The notes under the pieces were generated by a model. That model saw only the letters and a list, made by a program, of their open reading frames with translations, was not told where the DNA came from and searched no databases. From Candidatus Uhrbacteria bacterium (GTDB taxonomy: Bacteria > Patescibacteriota > Patescibacteriia > UBA9934), in assembly GCA_943358395.1 (NCBI GenBank), contig CALRGY010000004.1, positions 1-51,363 of the forward strand: a stretch of 51,363 nucleotides of DNA, written 5' to 3'. The position numbers and the translations under genes were made by a program. Within the stretch, counting starts at the first letter, position 1, and each line of letters opens with the position of its first letter. Shown here in pieces: positions 35,049 through 44,066 of this stretch.

Positions 35049-36389
35049 ATGGAAAATACGAGGTCAGTAATAGTGGCACCAGCACGCACACATCACGAAC
35101 AGGAAAAGGCGGTGGTTGAGGAGAAAATCCGCTATTGCCTCTACGCTCGTAAGTCGACGGAATCCGAGGAGCGGCAAATACTGTCCATCGACTCGCAGAT
35201 CAAGGAGATGCTTCAACTTGCCGAGCGCGAAGGACTCGACGTGGCTGAAATCCGGCGCGAGAGCCATTCGGCAAAGTCGACGGGGCAACGACCCATTTAC
35301 AACGAACTTCTCGCCGACATCCGCCAACGAAAATTTGGCGGCATTCTCACCTGGGCACCAGATCGATTAAGCCGTAACGCGGGCGACCTCGGGGCCATCG
35401 TGGATTTGATGGATCAAGGACTCCTCCACGAAATCCGCACCTACGGCCAGCGATTCACCAATTCGCCCAACGAAAAGTTCATGCTCATGATTCTTGGCTC
35501 GACCGCCAAGCTAGAAAACGATCATCGCGGCGAGAACGTGAAACGCGGATTACGCACAAGAGTCGAGATGGGGCTGTGGCCAGGCGTGGCACCGCTCGGC
35601 TATTTGAATCAAGGGCTTATGGATAAGAAATGCCAAGTCATCATTGACCCAGTCCGCGCGCCAATCATCAAACAGATGTTTGAGAAACTCGCCTACGAGA
35701 AATGGAGTGGACGCAAGATCTATAACTGGCTCAGGCACGACCTTAACTTCAAAACCCGTGGCAACAAAACCTTAACCCTCGGTGGTGTCTACCGTGTTCT
35801 CGATAATCCCTTTTACTACGGCAAATTCGAGCGTCCCCGCGACAGCGGCAATTGGTATGACGGCAAACACAAACCGATCATCACGAAAGAGCTTTTTGAC
35901 CTCGGCCAAACCCAGCTCAAACGTGACCAGATCGTGCGCGAAAATAAAGAATTTGCGTTCACTAAACTGTTCACATGTGGCCTGTGCCAATCTGGCATCT
36001 CGGCCGAGGACAAGTATAAGAAACTTCGTGACGGCACGACGGCGCACTACGTTTACTACGGCTGCACTCGGGCAAGAGATCGTGATTGCAAAAACCAATA
36101 CATCCGCGAGGAAGAACTCATCGCCGAACTCCTCAAGATTTTCGATCAGATCAACATCAACGAACTGGGCATGAAAACCAAGCTCGAGGATGAAATCAAG
36201 CGGTTTAGCCACTTCCAAAGAACCGTCTTCGGTTCTGACGGCACGCAAGAAGCCGACGAGGCGGAGGTAAATATTCGGGCATATGCGAAATATCTATTGC
36301 GGAAAGGTAGTATTTCCGAAAAGCGGGAGTTGCTCGGGAATTTGCGGAGCAGGTTGATCTACAAAAACAAAGGTTTAACACTCATGTGA
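35049..36389 (+). CDS. Large serine recombinase with zinc-ribbon/recombinase domains
   Basis: YCLYARKSTESEERQILSIDSQIKEM (catalytic Ser), GGILTWAPDRLSRNAGD, GLRTRVEMGLWPGVAPLGYLN, FTCGLCQSGISAEDK. Confidence 0.95.
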   Translation: MENTRSVIVAPARTHHEQEKAVVEEKIRYCLYARKSTESEERQILSIDSQIKEMLQLAEREGLDVAEIRRESHSAKSTGQRPIYNELLADIRQRKFGGILTWAPDRLSRNAGDLGAIVDLMDQGLLHEIRTYGQRFTNSPNEKFMLMILGSTAKLENDHRGENVKRGLRTRVEMGLWPGVAPLGYLNQGLMDKKCQVIIDPVRAPIIKQMFEKLAYEKWSGRKIYNWLRHDLNFKTRGNKTLTLGGVYRVLDNPFYYGKFERPRDSGNWYDGKHKPIITKELFDLGQTQLKRDQIVRENKEFAFTKLFTCGLCQSGISAEDKYKKLRDGTTAHYVYYGCTRARDRDCKNQYIREEELIAELLKIFDQININELGMKTKLEDEIKRFSHFQRTVFGSDGTQEADEAEVNIRAYAKYLLRKGSISEKRELLGNLRSRLIYKNKGLTLM

Positions 36390-36459
36390 CATTATCGTCA
36401 CCGTTCTGTTAAAATGCAGAGCATCCAGCCTACTTGGCTCAAAGATAACGCGATTTAAT

Positions 36460-38661
36460 ATGGGTGAAAGACCGTCTAACGTTTTGGAAAAAGCAGCTGG
36501 CTTCTGTCCCCATGGAAATTTCGTGGCAAGTTGCAAAACATGTAAGGCGGAGGCTTCGCCCGAACCCCTTGAGCAGAAAGAGGATGAAGCTGCTCGGGAA
36601 AAAGAAATCAATCGTTACCTCAGCGAATCCCTAGAGGGGGAGACCCGCATTGCGGAGCCGATGCACAAAGAATGTGAGGTTTCCGTCGTTATTCCGGTTT
36701 ATGCAGAGCGTGAATATATTTTCCGGCCACTATTATCTTTAGTTGAACAGCAAGGGATCAAAAAAGATCAATTTGAAACGATACTCGTGGTGAACAATCC
36801 TCCCGATGCTCCCGTCCGTCGAGAAGCTGAGGATGATGCAGCTTACGGCAAGCGCGTGGCACGATACCAGCAAGCTGTCTCTGAGAATAAGACCGTTCTT
36901 GGGTTTATTGATTATCTTCGCGGCGGCGAACTGCCGCAGGAATGCACTAGCGATGAGATCGCTCAGCTCAATCAAATTAAAGATTCGGGTCTGCGTATTT
37001 TTGCAGTCGACAAGACGACTCCAGAAAACGCCTTCTCTCCCGAAAATTCCCATGTTGGCTCAGCGCGAAATCGTGGTGTGGCAGAAGCCGTGGCTCGTTT
37101 TCGAGATATTGGCAAAAATGGGATTATCGCGCAAACAGATGCAGATACGCGGTTTGCACCCAACTATATTGCGACCCTACTCGATGCCTTCAGGAGTGAT
37201 CCAGAGCTTACGGGACTCGGCGGAAAACATGAACACGAAATTGTCGATACGGACGATGTTCTCCTTGAACAGGTCGCGTTCCTAGCGTCGGTCGAGTCGA
37301 ATTACGAAACGCTCATGTGGCTTAAGGAGGAAAGCATTCTTCCTGCTGAAGAATGGCCAATGTTCATTGGGTCAAACATGACAAGTCGAGCGTTTGAAAC
37401 TGCGCTTATTGGTGGTGTTCCTAAAGTACCCGCGGGAGAAGATACGCTTTTTGGCATTAAACTTGCCATGTCCGGTAAGGCGAGAAAAGCTCCTGAGTTG
37501 ATCACCTATCCTGCTGATCGATTGTCTGATCGCACCATTGGCTCGGGAATGCAGAGAGATGTGGCACGTCAGGAATTGGAACGAAGGGGAGAAATCACAC
37601 TTTTGAGTCCCGACCTAATTCAGTTCCAAAATCAACTCACAAAGGACTTCCTCGCCGCTATACGGGGAGGCCAGGAAATTGAGCAATTACGTTCTTTCTT
37701 TGATCACAAGGGCACCGAGGTGCTCGATGAAAAAGAGTGGAATCTCTTTAAAGATGGCTTTGAAAAAGATCGCACGCAATTCCCGGAGTCGGTCGCCTTC
37801 ATGGTGAACCTTCAAAAATTAAGGATCATGGGAGTGTTTAATCGTACATTTGATCGAGTGCCTCTCAGCGAAGGCATTGATGACGTTATTACAGATTTCA
37901 GTCAAAATACCGACGTAAGAGCCGCTTATGATAAAACACTGGTTCAAAAGCTAGATGTAGACCGTAGCGATGTAGCAAAGCGACGACACCTCGTTGAGAC
38001 ACTTCTTACATCCTGGTTCTCGGATGAGCGTACGCCTTCAAAGGACGGCGGAGAAGTATATGAGTTCATTCGAAAATATTTAGTCAGTCTTGGTTTTTCT
38101 GATCAATCGATAAGCCTAGATGACCACTTCTTTAAAAAGATCTCTGTCATCGTCGCGGCGGAAGATTCCGCCGAAGCGGCAAGGAGGAAATTGGAGTCTG
38201 TACTTTCTCATCACTTACTTCCTATTGAGGCAGATCCGCTGCGCATGGCAAAAATACAACTTTCTGCCATGCACGAAGCCGTTCACGAGGCAAAGAGAGA
38301 GCGTCGTTTCCCATTAAGCGACACGCTTACCTACGGCTACGATGGAGACACTGCCCATATCCATTTTTCTCCTGCGGGAGATATGGGACCGAAGAAACTC
38401 ATGACAGATGTCACGGTTGGTTTGCAAGAGTTAGCACGGCAATTACAACAGAATGACAATCTGGAAAGGATTGACAACATCACTGCCGTATCTTGGATTG
38501 TCGCAGCGCATCCCGGACTTCTAGAGAGAATGGGCTTTCACGTTCAGGGTTCAGTCTCAGACGAGTATAAACAAAGGTATTTCAAAGACGAGACCCGAGA
38601 CGTATCGATATCGAGCATGACCCGTGAAGAACTATTGCAAAAATACGGTAAGGAAAAATAA
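36460..38661 (+). CDS. Glycosyltransferase family 2-like protein with short Cys/His N-terminal motif and extra C-terminal domain
   Basis: FCPHGNFVASCKTC at N-terminus; EVSVVIPVYAEREYIFRPLLSLVEQQ, GIIAQTDADTRFAPNYI. Confidence 0.8.
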   Translation: MGERPSNVLEKAAGFCPHGNFVASCKTCKAEASPEPLEQKEDEAAREKEINRYLSESLEGETRIAEPMHKECEVSVVIPVYAEREYIFRPLLSLVEQQGIKKDQFETILVVNNPPDAPVRREAEDDAAYGKRVARYQQAVSENKTVLGFIDYLRGGELPQECTSDEIAQLNQIKDSGLRIFAVDKTTPENAFSPENSHVGSARNRGVAEAVARFRDIGKNGIIAQTDADTRFAPNYIATLLDAFRSDPELTGLGGKHEHEIVDTDDVLLEQVAFLASVESNYETLMWLKEESILPAEEWPMFIGSNMTSRAFETALIGGVPKVPAGEDTLFGIKLAMSGKARKAPELITYPADRLSDRTIGSGMQRDVARQELERRGEITLLSPDLIQFQNQLTKDFLAAIRGGQEIEQLRSFFDHKGTEVLDEKEWNLFKDGFEKDRTQFPESVAFMVNLQKLRIMGVFNRTFDRVPLSEGIDDVITDFSQNTDVRAAYDKTLVQKLDVDRSDVAKRRHLVETLLTSWFSDERTPSKDGGEVYEFIRKYLVSLGFSDQSISLDDHFFKKISVIVAAEDSAEAARRKLESVLSHHLLPIEADPLRMAKIQLSAMHEAVHEAKRERRFPLSDTLTYGYDGDTAHIHFSPAGDMGPKKLMTDVTVGLQELARQLQQNDNLERIDNITAVSWIVAAHPGLLERMGFHVQGSVSDEYKQRYFKDETRDVSISSMTREELLQKYGKEK

Positions 38662-38673
38662 AGACTCCTCTAT

Positions 38674-38706
38674 AACAAAATGACTCCGCAATGGAGTCAT
38701 TTTGTT
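38674..38706. terminator. Hairpin terminator
   Basis: aacaaaatgactccgcaatggagtcattttgtt. Confidence 0.85.
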
Positions 38707-38773
38707 ATCGGACACATCCCTATTGGTCGTCGCTCATACCTGAGTACGCGCGTTGCACGATAAGAAATTGTCC

Positions 38774-38863
38774 TGGCGGAGAGGGGGGGATTCGAACTCC
38801 CGATAGCCTTTCGGCTATACATGATTTCGAGTCATGCGCATTCGACCACTCTGCCACCTCTCC
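38774..38863 (-). tRNA. tRNA-Ser (CGA), CCA encoded
   Basis: GGAGAGGTGGCAGAGTGGTCGAATGCGCATGACTCGAAATCATGTATAGCCGAAAGGCTATCGGGAGTTCGAATCCCCCCCTCTCCGCCA; anticodon loop CTCGAAA. Confidence 0.95.
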
Positions 38864-38990
38864 GGGTGTTGGTGCTAGCCTTTTGCAGGAAAACACGTGG
38901 CGAACGCCCGAAAAAGTATCATGAATGGGGGAGAATGGCAATTGAAGATGGGAGAGAATTTTGATGCAAAAGCCTGAAATATGGTATTCT

Positions 38991-39005
38991 TGTACAAAAT
39001 GTACA
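38991..39005. promoter_or_regulatory. Candidate operator palindrome upstream of toxin-antitoxin pair
   Basis: tgtac-aaaat-gtaca perfect inverted repeat 3 bp before the antitoxin ATG. Confidence 0.45.
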
Positions 39006-39007
39006 TT

Positions 39008-39259
39008 ATGCGTATTCATACAACAACGGCAGCACGAAAAGATCTGGCACGGCTTGTGAACTTGGTGAAGTTTACCCGAAAGCCTGTTGCGATTGGGCGG
39101 CGGAATGCTGCGGACGTGTTGATGATTAAATTTCCAGACCACGCCAATGTGCACGTGACCGATGAAACAAATATGAATCAATATGGCGGCGGCTTTGATT
39201 TTCTTAATGCTGAGCCAGAGCTCTACACACGAAAAGACTTGAAGAAGTCGTATGTTTGA
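39008..39259 (+). CDS. Putative antitoxin (Phd/YefM-like) of MazF-type pair
   Basis: MRIHTTTAARKDLARLVNLVKFTRKPVAIGRRNAADVLMIKF; overlaps the toxin start. Confidence 0.65.
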   Translation: MRIHTTTAARKDLARLVNLVKFTRKPVAIGRRNAADVLMIKFPDHANVHVTDETNMNQYGGGFDFLNAEPELYTRKDLKKSYV

Positions 39260-39590
39260 ACGTGGAAAAATTGTGCTTGTCCCATTTCCGTTTACCGATC
39301 TTTCTGCACAAAAAGTTCGTCCAGCACTCATTGTTTCGTCAACGCACGCGGGTAAGGCAGATGTTATCGTTGCGTTTATTGGATCATCTGTTCCTCAGAA
39401 AATAGCAAAGAGCATTGTTGCGCTCCCTGCAACAAAAATATCGGGACTGAAAGTGCCGTCGTGTTTGTATTCCGATAAGATTGCAACGCTTGATCGAAAT
39501 ATTGTTTTGGGAGAAATTGGGTCTGTTACTCGCGTGCAAATGAAAGACATTGAAGTCGCCTTGTGTTTTTCATTAGGGATTGTGGCATAA
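39252..39590 (+). CDS. PemK/MazF-family toxin
   Basis: RGKIVLVPFPFTDLSAQKVRPALIVSSTHAGKADVIVAFIGS...LDRNIVLGEIGSVTRVQM. Confidence 0.9.
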   Translation: MFERGKIVLVPFPFTDLSAQKVRPALIVSSTHAGKADVIVAFIGSSVPQKIAKSIVALPATKISGLKVPSCLYSDKIATLDRNIVLGEIGSVTRVQMKDIEVALCFSLGIVA

Positions 39591-39632
39591 ATTCCTCACC
39601 GTTCTTTGAAATGCTTTATACTACTCAGTACT

Positions 39633-40502
39633 ATGAAGATTTCCAAAGCAATTATTCCTGTTGCAGGAATGGGAACGCGGTTTTTGCCGGCAACGAAGGC
39701 ACAGCCAAAAGAGATGTTACCGGTGGTGGATAAGCCGGTGATTCAATATATCGTGGAAGAAGCAGTGGCAGCGGGCATTGAGGAGATTATTTTCGTGACG
39801 GCTATTGGGAAGCGAGCGCTTGAGGATCACTTTGATCGAAACTTTGAATTGGAGTATCGGCTTGAACAAAAGAAGATGTTTAAGGAATTGGAGGCGATTG
39901 AGACCATCGGCAAGCTGGCGAAGTTTGCATTCGTCCGCCAGCAGAAACCTTTGGGCGATGGTCACGCCATTCTTGCGGCTGCACCATTTGTGGGCGATGA
40001 TGAATCGGTGGCGATTTTTTTTGGCGATGACATCATTGACGGGGCGACGCCGGCGATTGGTCAGCTCATTGAGACGTACAACCGTCAGAACGGTCCCGTT
40101 ATTGCGCTGCAACAGGTACCGAAAACATCGGTATCGAGGTATGGCGTGATCGCTGGATCGGAGCTTGGTGATCGCGAGTGGAGCATTTCGAAGTTTGTCG
40201 AAAAGCCAAAGCCGGAAGAAGCGCCGTCAAATCTTGCGTTTGTTGGTCGAGCAATTCTTACGCCGGAGATTCTCAAGCTTCTTGCAACACAGGAGCCTGG
40301 AAAAGATGGCGAGATTCGTCTTGCTGATGCGCTTGGTACGCATCTTGCGAACGGCGGAAAACTCTACGGTAACGAGTTCATCGGCGACCGTTACGACTGT
40401 GGAAATAAGCTCCAATTCGTGATTGCGCAAATCCAGATGGGTATGAAACATCCGGAAGTGGAGGAAGGGCTGCGGGCATATTTGAAAACAGTGAAAGTGT
40501 AA
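39633..40502 (+). CDS. galU: UTP-glucose-1-phosphate uridylyltransferase
   Basis: KAIIPVAGMGTRFLPATKAQPKEMLPVVDKPVIQYIVEEAVAAGIEEIIFVT. Confidence 0.95.
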   Translation: MKISKAIIPVAGMGTRFLPATKAQPKEMLPVVDKPVIQYIVEEAVAAGIEEIIFVTAIGKRALEDHFDRNFELEYRLEQKKMFKELEAIETIGKLAKFAFVRQQKPLGDGHAILAAAPFVGDDESVAIFFGDDIIDGATPAIGQLIETYNRQNGPVIALQQVPKTSVSRYGVIAGSELGDREWSISKFVEKPKPEEAPSNLAFVGRAILTPEILKLLATQEPGKDGEIRLADALGTHLANGGKLYGNEFIGDRYDCGNKLQFVIAQIQMGMKHPEVEEGLRAYLKTVKV

Positions 40503-40510
40503 TATTTTTT

Positions 40511-41917
40511 ATGCGAATCCATCGATTTCTTAGCAGCGCTCTTCTCTTTGTCACCTTGATGACCACGGGTGCTGGATGCTTGGGTGGCAGCGCGGCACCA
40601 ACGTCAACAAAAATAACGTTGAACGTGTGGGGCGTGTTTGATGATACTGATGCGTGGAAAACGCTTATTGAAACGTATCGCACCGTGCACCCAAATGTTA
40701 CTGTGCAATATACCAAGTTGCGATTTGAGGACTATCAAGACGAGCTTATTCGTGCAATTGCAGAAGGGAAGGGCCCGGACGTGATGGCGGTGCACAATAC
40801 ATGGCTTGGCGGGTTTACAAACCTTCTTGCGCCCATGCCAGACGCGGTGAATGTTACACGCCTGGAAACGCAAGGCACATTGCGCAAGGAGTCTGTATTG
40901 GTTTCAACATCGCAAGCCACGATGAGTATGAAGGCGCTCAAGCAGAACTTTGTTCCTGCGGTGATCGACGACGTGGTTATGCCGTACTTGGCGAATGAAA
41001 AGGCAGATCCCGTCGATAAAATCTATGCGTTGCCGATGGCGATGGATACGTTGGCGCTTTTTTACAATCAAGACCTGTTAAATGCAGCGGGCATTCCTCA
41101 GCCACCAGCCACATGGAAAGATTTTCAAGAAGCCGTAAAGTCGCTCACGAAAATCGATACCATGGGGAAGGTATTGCAATCAGGTGTTGGGCTTGGAACG
41201 TCGGAAAACGTTGAGCGCGCTTCCGATATTCTCTCGGTACTGATGATGCAGAATGGCGTGGAAATGGTAGACGAACGTGGACGAGTAACGCTGAACGACG
41301 TACCAGACGGCACGCCCCGCGGCCAGGAGCCTGGTGTGGACGCAGTGCGCTTCTATACCGACTTCGCGAACCCTACAAAAGAGGTATACACCTGGAATGC
41401 AACGATGCCATCGTCGTTAGATGCGTTTGTGAACGGCCAAGCGGGAATGTTCTTGGGGTATAGCTATCACTTGCCGATTATTCGTACGTTGGCACCAAAA
41501 TTGAATGTTGCGGTTGCGGCATTGCCACAAATCAGCACCGCAGATCAAACGCGCCAAGTGAATTACGGCAATTATTGGGCAGAAGGCGTTTCTAAAGACT
41601 CAAAATATCAAGACTACGCATGGGACTTTGTGCTGTTTGCCACGAACGAAGCAAACGTAGGCACGTATCTTGCGGATGCAAAGAAGCCAACGGCACTGCG
41701 CTCACTTATTGCCAGTCAGCTCAACGATGAAGATTTAGGCGTGTTTGCATCGCAGCTTTTAACGGCGCGCACTTGGTACCGTGGTACAGATGTGAATGCA
41801 CAGGAACATGCGATGAACACACTCATCGACGATTTTCTTGGCAATACGTATAGCGACGACCCGCAAAAGGCGTTAGACACCGCTGCGCGCGTTATCGCTC
41901 AAACCTATTTGAAATAG
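40511..41917 (+). CDS. Extracellular solute-binding lipoprotein (ABC family 1-like)
   Basis: Lipobox TGAGC; ITLNVWGVFDDTDAWKTLIETYRTVHPNVTVQYTKL, MAMDTLALFYNQDLLNAAGIPQPPATWKDF. Confidence 0.9.
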   Translation: MRIHRFLSSALLFVTLMTTGAGCLGGSAAPTSTKITLNVWGVFDDTDAWKTLIETYRTVHPNVTVQYTKLRFEDYQDELIRAIAEGKGPDVMAVHNTWLGGFTNLLAPMPDAVNVTRLETQGTLRKESVLVSTSQATMSMKALKQNFVPAVIDDVVMPYLANEKADPVDKIYALPMAMDTLALFYNQDLLNAAGIPQPPATWKDFQEAVKSLTKIDTMGKVLQSGVGLGTSENVERASDILSVLMMQNGVEMVDERGRVTLNDVPDGTPRGQEPGVDAVRFYTDFANPTKEVYTWNATMPSSLDAFVNGQAGMFLGYSYHLPIIRTLAPKLNVAVAALPQISTADQTRQVNYGNYWAEGVSKDSKYQDYAWDFVLFATNEANVGTYLADAKKPTALRSLIASQLNDEDLGVFASQLLTARTWYRGTDVNAQEHAMNTLIDDFLGNTYSDDPQKALDTAARVIAQTYLK

Positions 41918-41948
41918 GACATCATTCATCGTGCTATACTTTTCCTAT

Positions 41949-42464
41949 ATGTTCCGATCGCTTCGATTTGTGCTGTGCGGAGCTGCGCTGCTTGGCGTAT
42001 TCGGATTTGGTGCACCAATTCCCGTGGCGCACGCAGCGAATTCATATGGAGACATTACATCGCAAGGGATCATCTTTGCAGTAATTTGTACAAGCAAAGA
42101 CGCAGCATGTCCGTGTCGTGATACTGGCGACTGCACCCTAGATCACGCTCTGCAGGTCTTCGTAAATCTTTCCACATTCATTCTTGGCATCAGCGGCTCA
42201 GCAGTACTCTTCGTCTTTATTTACGGGGGTTTTAAGTGGATAATTGCTCGAGGTGATCATAAAAACATTCATTCTGGAACCCAGGCGATAACTGCTGGAG
42301 TCATCGGTCTCCTCATCATCTTTGGTGCATATGTTGCCATCAATTTCATCGTTTCTGGTTTAACCACGCCAACCGGAGAAGCGCCGAAGTCAGATGAGCT
42401 CGAAAAGACCGTGAATCAAGGGCTCACGGGCGGGAAGGGTGTGGAAGTGTTTGAAACCGAATAA
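41949..42464 (+). CDS. VirB2/TrbC-like (pilin-like) membrane protein, member 1, with Cys-rich insertion
   Basis: Signal peptide ending AHAA; CTSKDAACPCRDTGDC; LFVFIYGGFKWIIARGDHKNIHSGTQAITAGVIGLLIIFGAYVAINFI. Confidence 0.75.
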   Translation: MFRSLRFVLCGAALLGVFGFGAPIPVAHAANSYGDITSQGIIFAVICTSKDAACPCRDTGDCTLDHALQVFVNLSTFILGISGSAVLFVFIYGGFKWIIARGDHKNIHSGTQAITAGVIGLLIIFGAYVAINFIVSGLTTPTGEAPKSDELEKTVNQGLTGGKGVEVFETE

Positions 42465-42471
42465 TGCATTT

Positions 42472-42813
42472 ATGAAAAAACTGCTCTCTTTCCTGTTTGC
42501 CACCGTTCTTCTCACGATGCCGTCATTTGTCCATGCCGTTGCACTCGTGAACCCCCTTGGTAACGATGTTCTCGATGTCCGCCTGCTCTTTGCGCGGGTT
42601 ATCTCTGCTGCGCTGTCCATCGTGGGATCATTAGCGCTCCTCATGTTCGTGTACGGCGGTGTGCTGTGGATGACGTCGCGGGGGGAGACGAAGCAAGTGA
42701 CGAAGGGAAAAGATACTATTATGTGGGCAACGCTCGGTTTGGTGATTATCTTCGCATCGTACACGTTGGTCGCGGCCTTGATCCAAGGCATCACCACCGG
42801 TAGCGCGGCGTGA
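42472..42813 (+). CDS. VirB2/TrbC-like (pilin-like) protein, member 2
   Basis: Signal peptide; LLMFVYGGVLWMTSRGETKQVTKGKDTIMWATLGLVIIFASYTLVAALI. Confidence 0.75.
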   Translation: MKKLLSFLFATVLLTMPSFVHAVALVNPLGNDVLDVRLLFARVISAALSIVGSLALLMFVYGGVLWMTSRGETKQVTKGKDTIMWATLGLVIIFASYTLVAALIQGITTGSAA

Positions 42814-42844
42814 TATACTTTCCATAACCTTTATTTCTTTCTTT

Positions 42845-43246
42845 ATGATGAAGTCGATATTTCGTTTCGCGGTGAGCGTGGCACTGGGCTTGGCAATCTC
42901 ACTTCCATTCGTGGGGCTGAATATGGTGCGTGCCGCAAGTGGTCCGCTAGAGGCAAGCGATTTACTCAGCCAAGACTTTGGTGATTCCACCGGCCTTGGT
43001 CAAGGCGAGCTCACGGAAACTATCGGATCACTCATCCGCGTTGCTCTGGGATTCCTCGGAGTCGTTGCTGTGGTGATTATTCTCTTGGGTGGCTTTAAGT
43101 GGATGACGGCTGGTGGGAACGACGAGAAAGTTGGCGAAGCAAAGAAGCTCATTATTGCCGGCATTATCGGCTTAGCGATTATTCTCTCTGCATACGCCAT
43201 CGCATCGTTCGTCATTGGATCCATCGTTGGTGCAACCGCAGGATAA
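42845..43246 (+). CDS. VirB2/TrbC-like (pilin-like) protein, member 3
   Basis: VVIILLGGFKWMTAGGNDEKVGEAKKLIIAGIIGLAIILSAYAIASFVIGSI. Confidence 0.8.
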   Translation: MMKSIFRFAVSVALGLAISLPFVGLNMVRAASGPLEASDLLSQDFGDSTGLGQGELTETIGSLIRVALGFLGVVAVVIILLGGFKWMTAGGNDEKVGEAKKLIIAGIIGLAIILSAYAIASFVIGSIVGATAG

Positions 43247-43263
43247 GTTCTCTCATTGCGCTC

Positions 43264-43286
43264 GCCCCGAAGCGTTGTTTCGGGGC
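43264..43286 (+). other. Hairpin between members 3 and 4, no T-tract
   Basis: gccccgaa-gcgttgt-ttcggggc perfect 8-bp stem. Confidence 0.5.
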
Positions 43287-43293
43287 CTGCACT

Positions 43294-43671
43294 ATGCGAA
43301 AACGCTTTGGAATATTTGGGGCCGCTATCGGATTATTGTCGCCATTCATGGCATATGCCGCAATCGGTGTAGAAAATACCGGACTTAGTGCAACGGGGAA
43401 TGCCGCTTTTAGTACTACAGGAGCTACAAGTCTTTCCACCTTCATTGGTTTTTATATTATTCAGCCAGTATTCGGTTTGATTGGCTTACTCTTTTTCTGC
43501 TTGTCACTCTACGCGGGTATTTTATGGATGACGGCGCGTGGCGATACCAAAAAGGTGGACAGCGCAAAGAACATTTTGGTATCGTCAACGATTGGCTTGG
43601 TGATTATTGTGGCATCGTATGTGCTAACCAATGCAGTGTTGGGCGCAATAACAACGGGGTCGATAACATAA
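43294..43671 (+). CDS. VirB2/TrbC-like (pilin-like) protein, member 4
   Basis: MRKRFGIFGAAIGLLSPFMAYA...FFCLSLYAGILWMTARGDTKKVDSAKNILVSSTIGLVIIVASYVLTNAVL; start corrected from the track. Confidence 0.8.
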   Translation: MRKRFGIFGAAIGLLSPFMAYAAIGVENTGLSATGNAAFSTTGATSLSTFIGFYIIQPVFGLIGLLFFCLSLYAGILWMTARGDTKKVDSAKNILVSSTIGLVIIVASYVLTNAVLGAITTGSIT

Positions 43672-43678
43672 TTTGTTT

Positions 43679-43999
43679 ATGGCAAATCCCTTTATCGATT
43701 CTCTTGCGCTCCCGAACGCCGCCAGTAAAGCCTATGGCGGCACTGCACCGGTAGAAAATATCTTTACTCTTACGGGTTCAGTATTGAAGGGAGCATTTAG
43801 TGTGCTGGGGCTGCTGTTCCTTCTTTTGTTCTTGTACGCAGGGTATTTGTGGATGACGGCGATGGGTGACCCAAAGAAAGTGACGAAGGCAAAGGACATT
43901 TTGCAGCAGTCGTTTATTGGCTTGGTGATTATTCTCTCGTCATATGGATTGTCCTATTTTGTCCTTTCATTACTCGATAAGTCCGTGAACGGGACGTAG
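43679..43999 (+). CDS. VirB2/TrbC-like (pilin-like) protein, member 5 (no obvious signal peptide)
   Basis: LLLFLYAGYLWMTAMGDPKKVTKAKDILQQSFIGLVIILSSYGLSYFVLSLL. Confidence 0.75.
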   Translation: MANPFIDSLALPNAASKAYGGTAPVENIFTLTGSVLKGAFSVLGLLFLLLFLYAGYLWMTAMGDPKKVTKAKDILQQSFIGLVIILSSYGLSYFVLSLLDKSVNGT

Positions 44000-44066
44000 G
44001 GAAGAATCATCCACAGTCATTGATCGATGATCGTGATACACTATTCACATAATTTTCTTACCTTGT

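Noticed and set aside
38691-39331. ORFs covering 38774-38863 (GGEGGIRTPDSLSAIHDFESCAFDHSATSPG and the 203-aa minus-strand ORF)
   Set aside because: They translate through the tRNA-Ser (CGA) and overlap the toxin-antitoxin genes.
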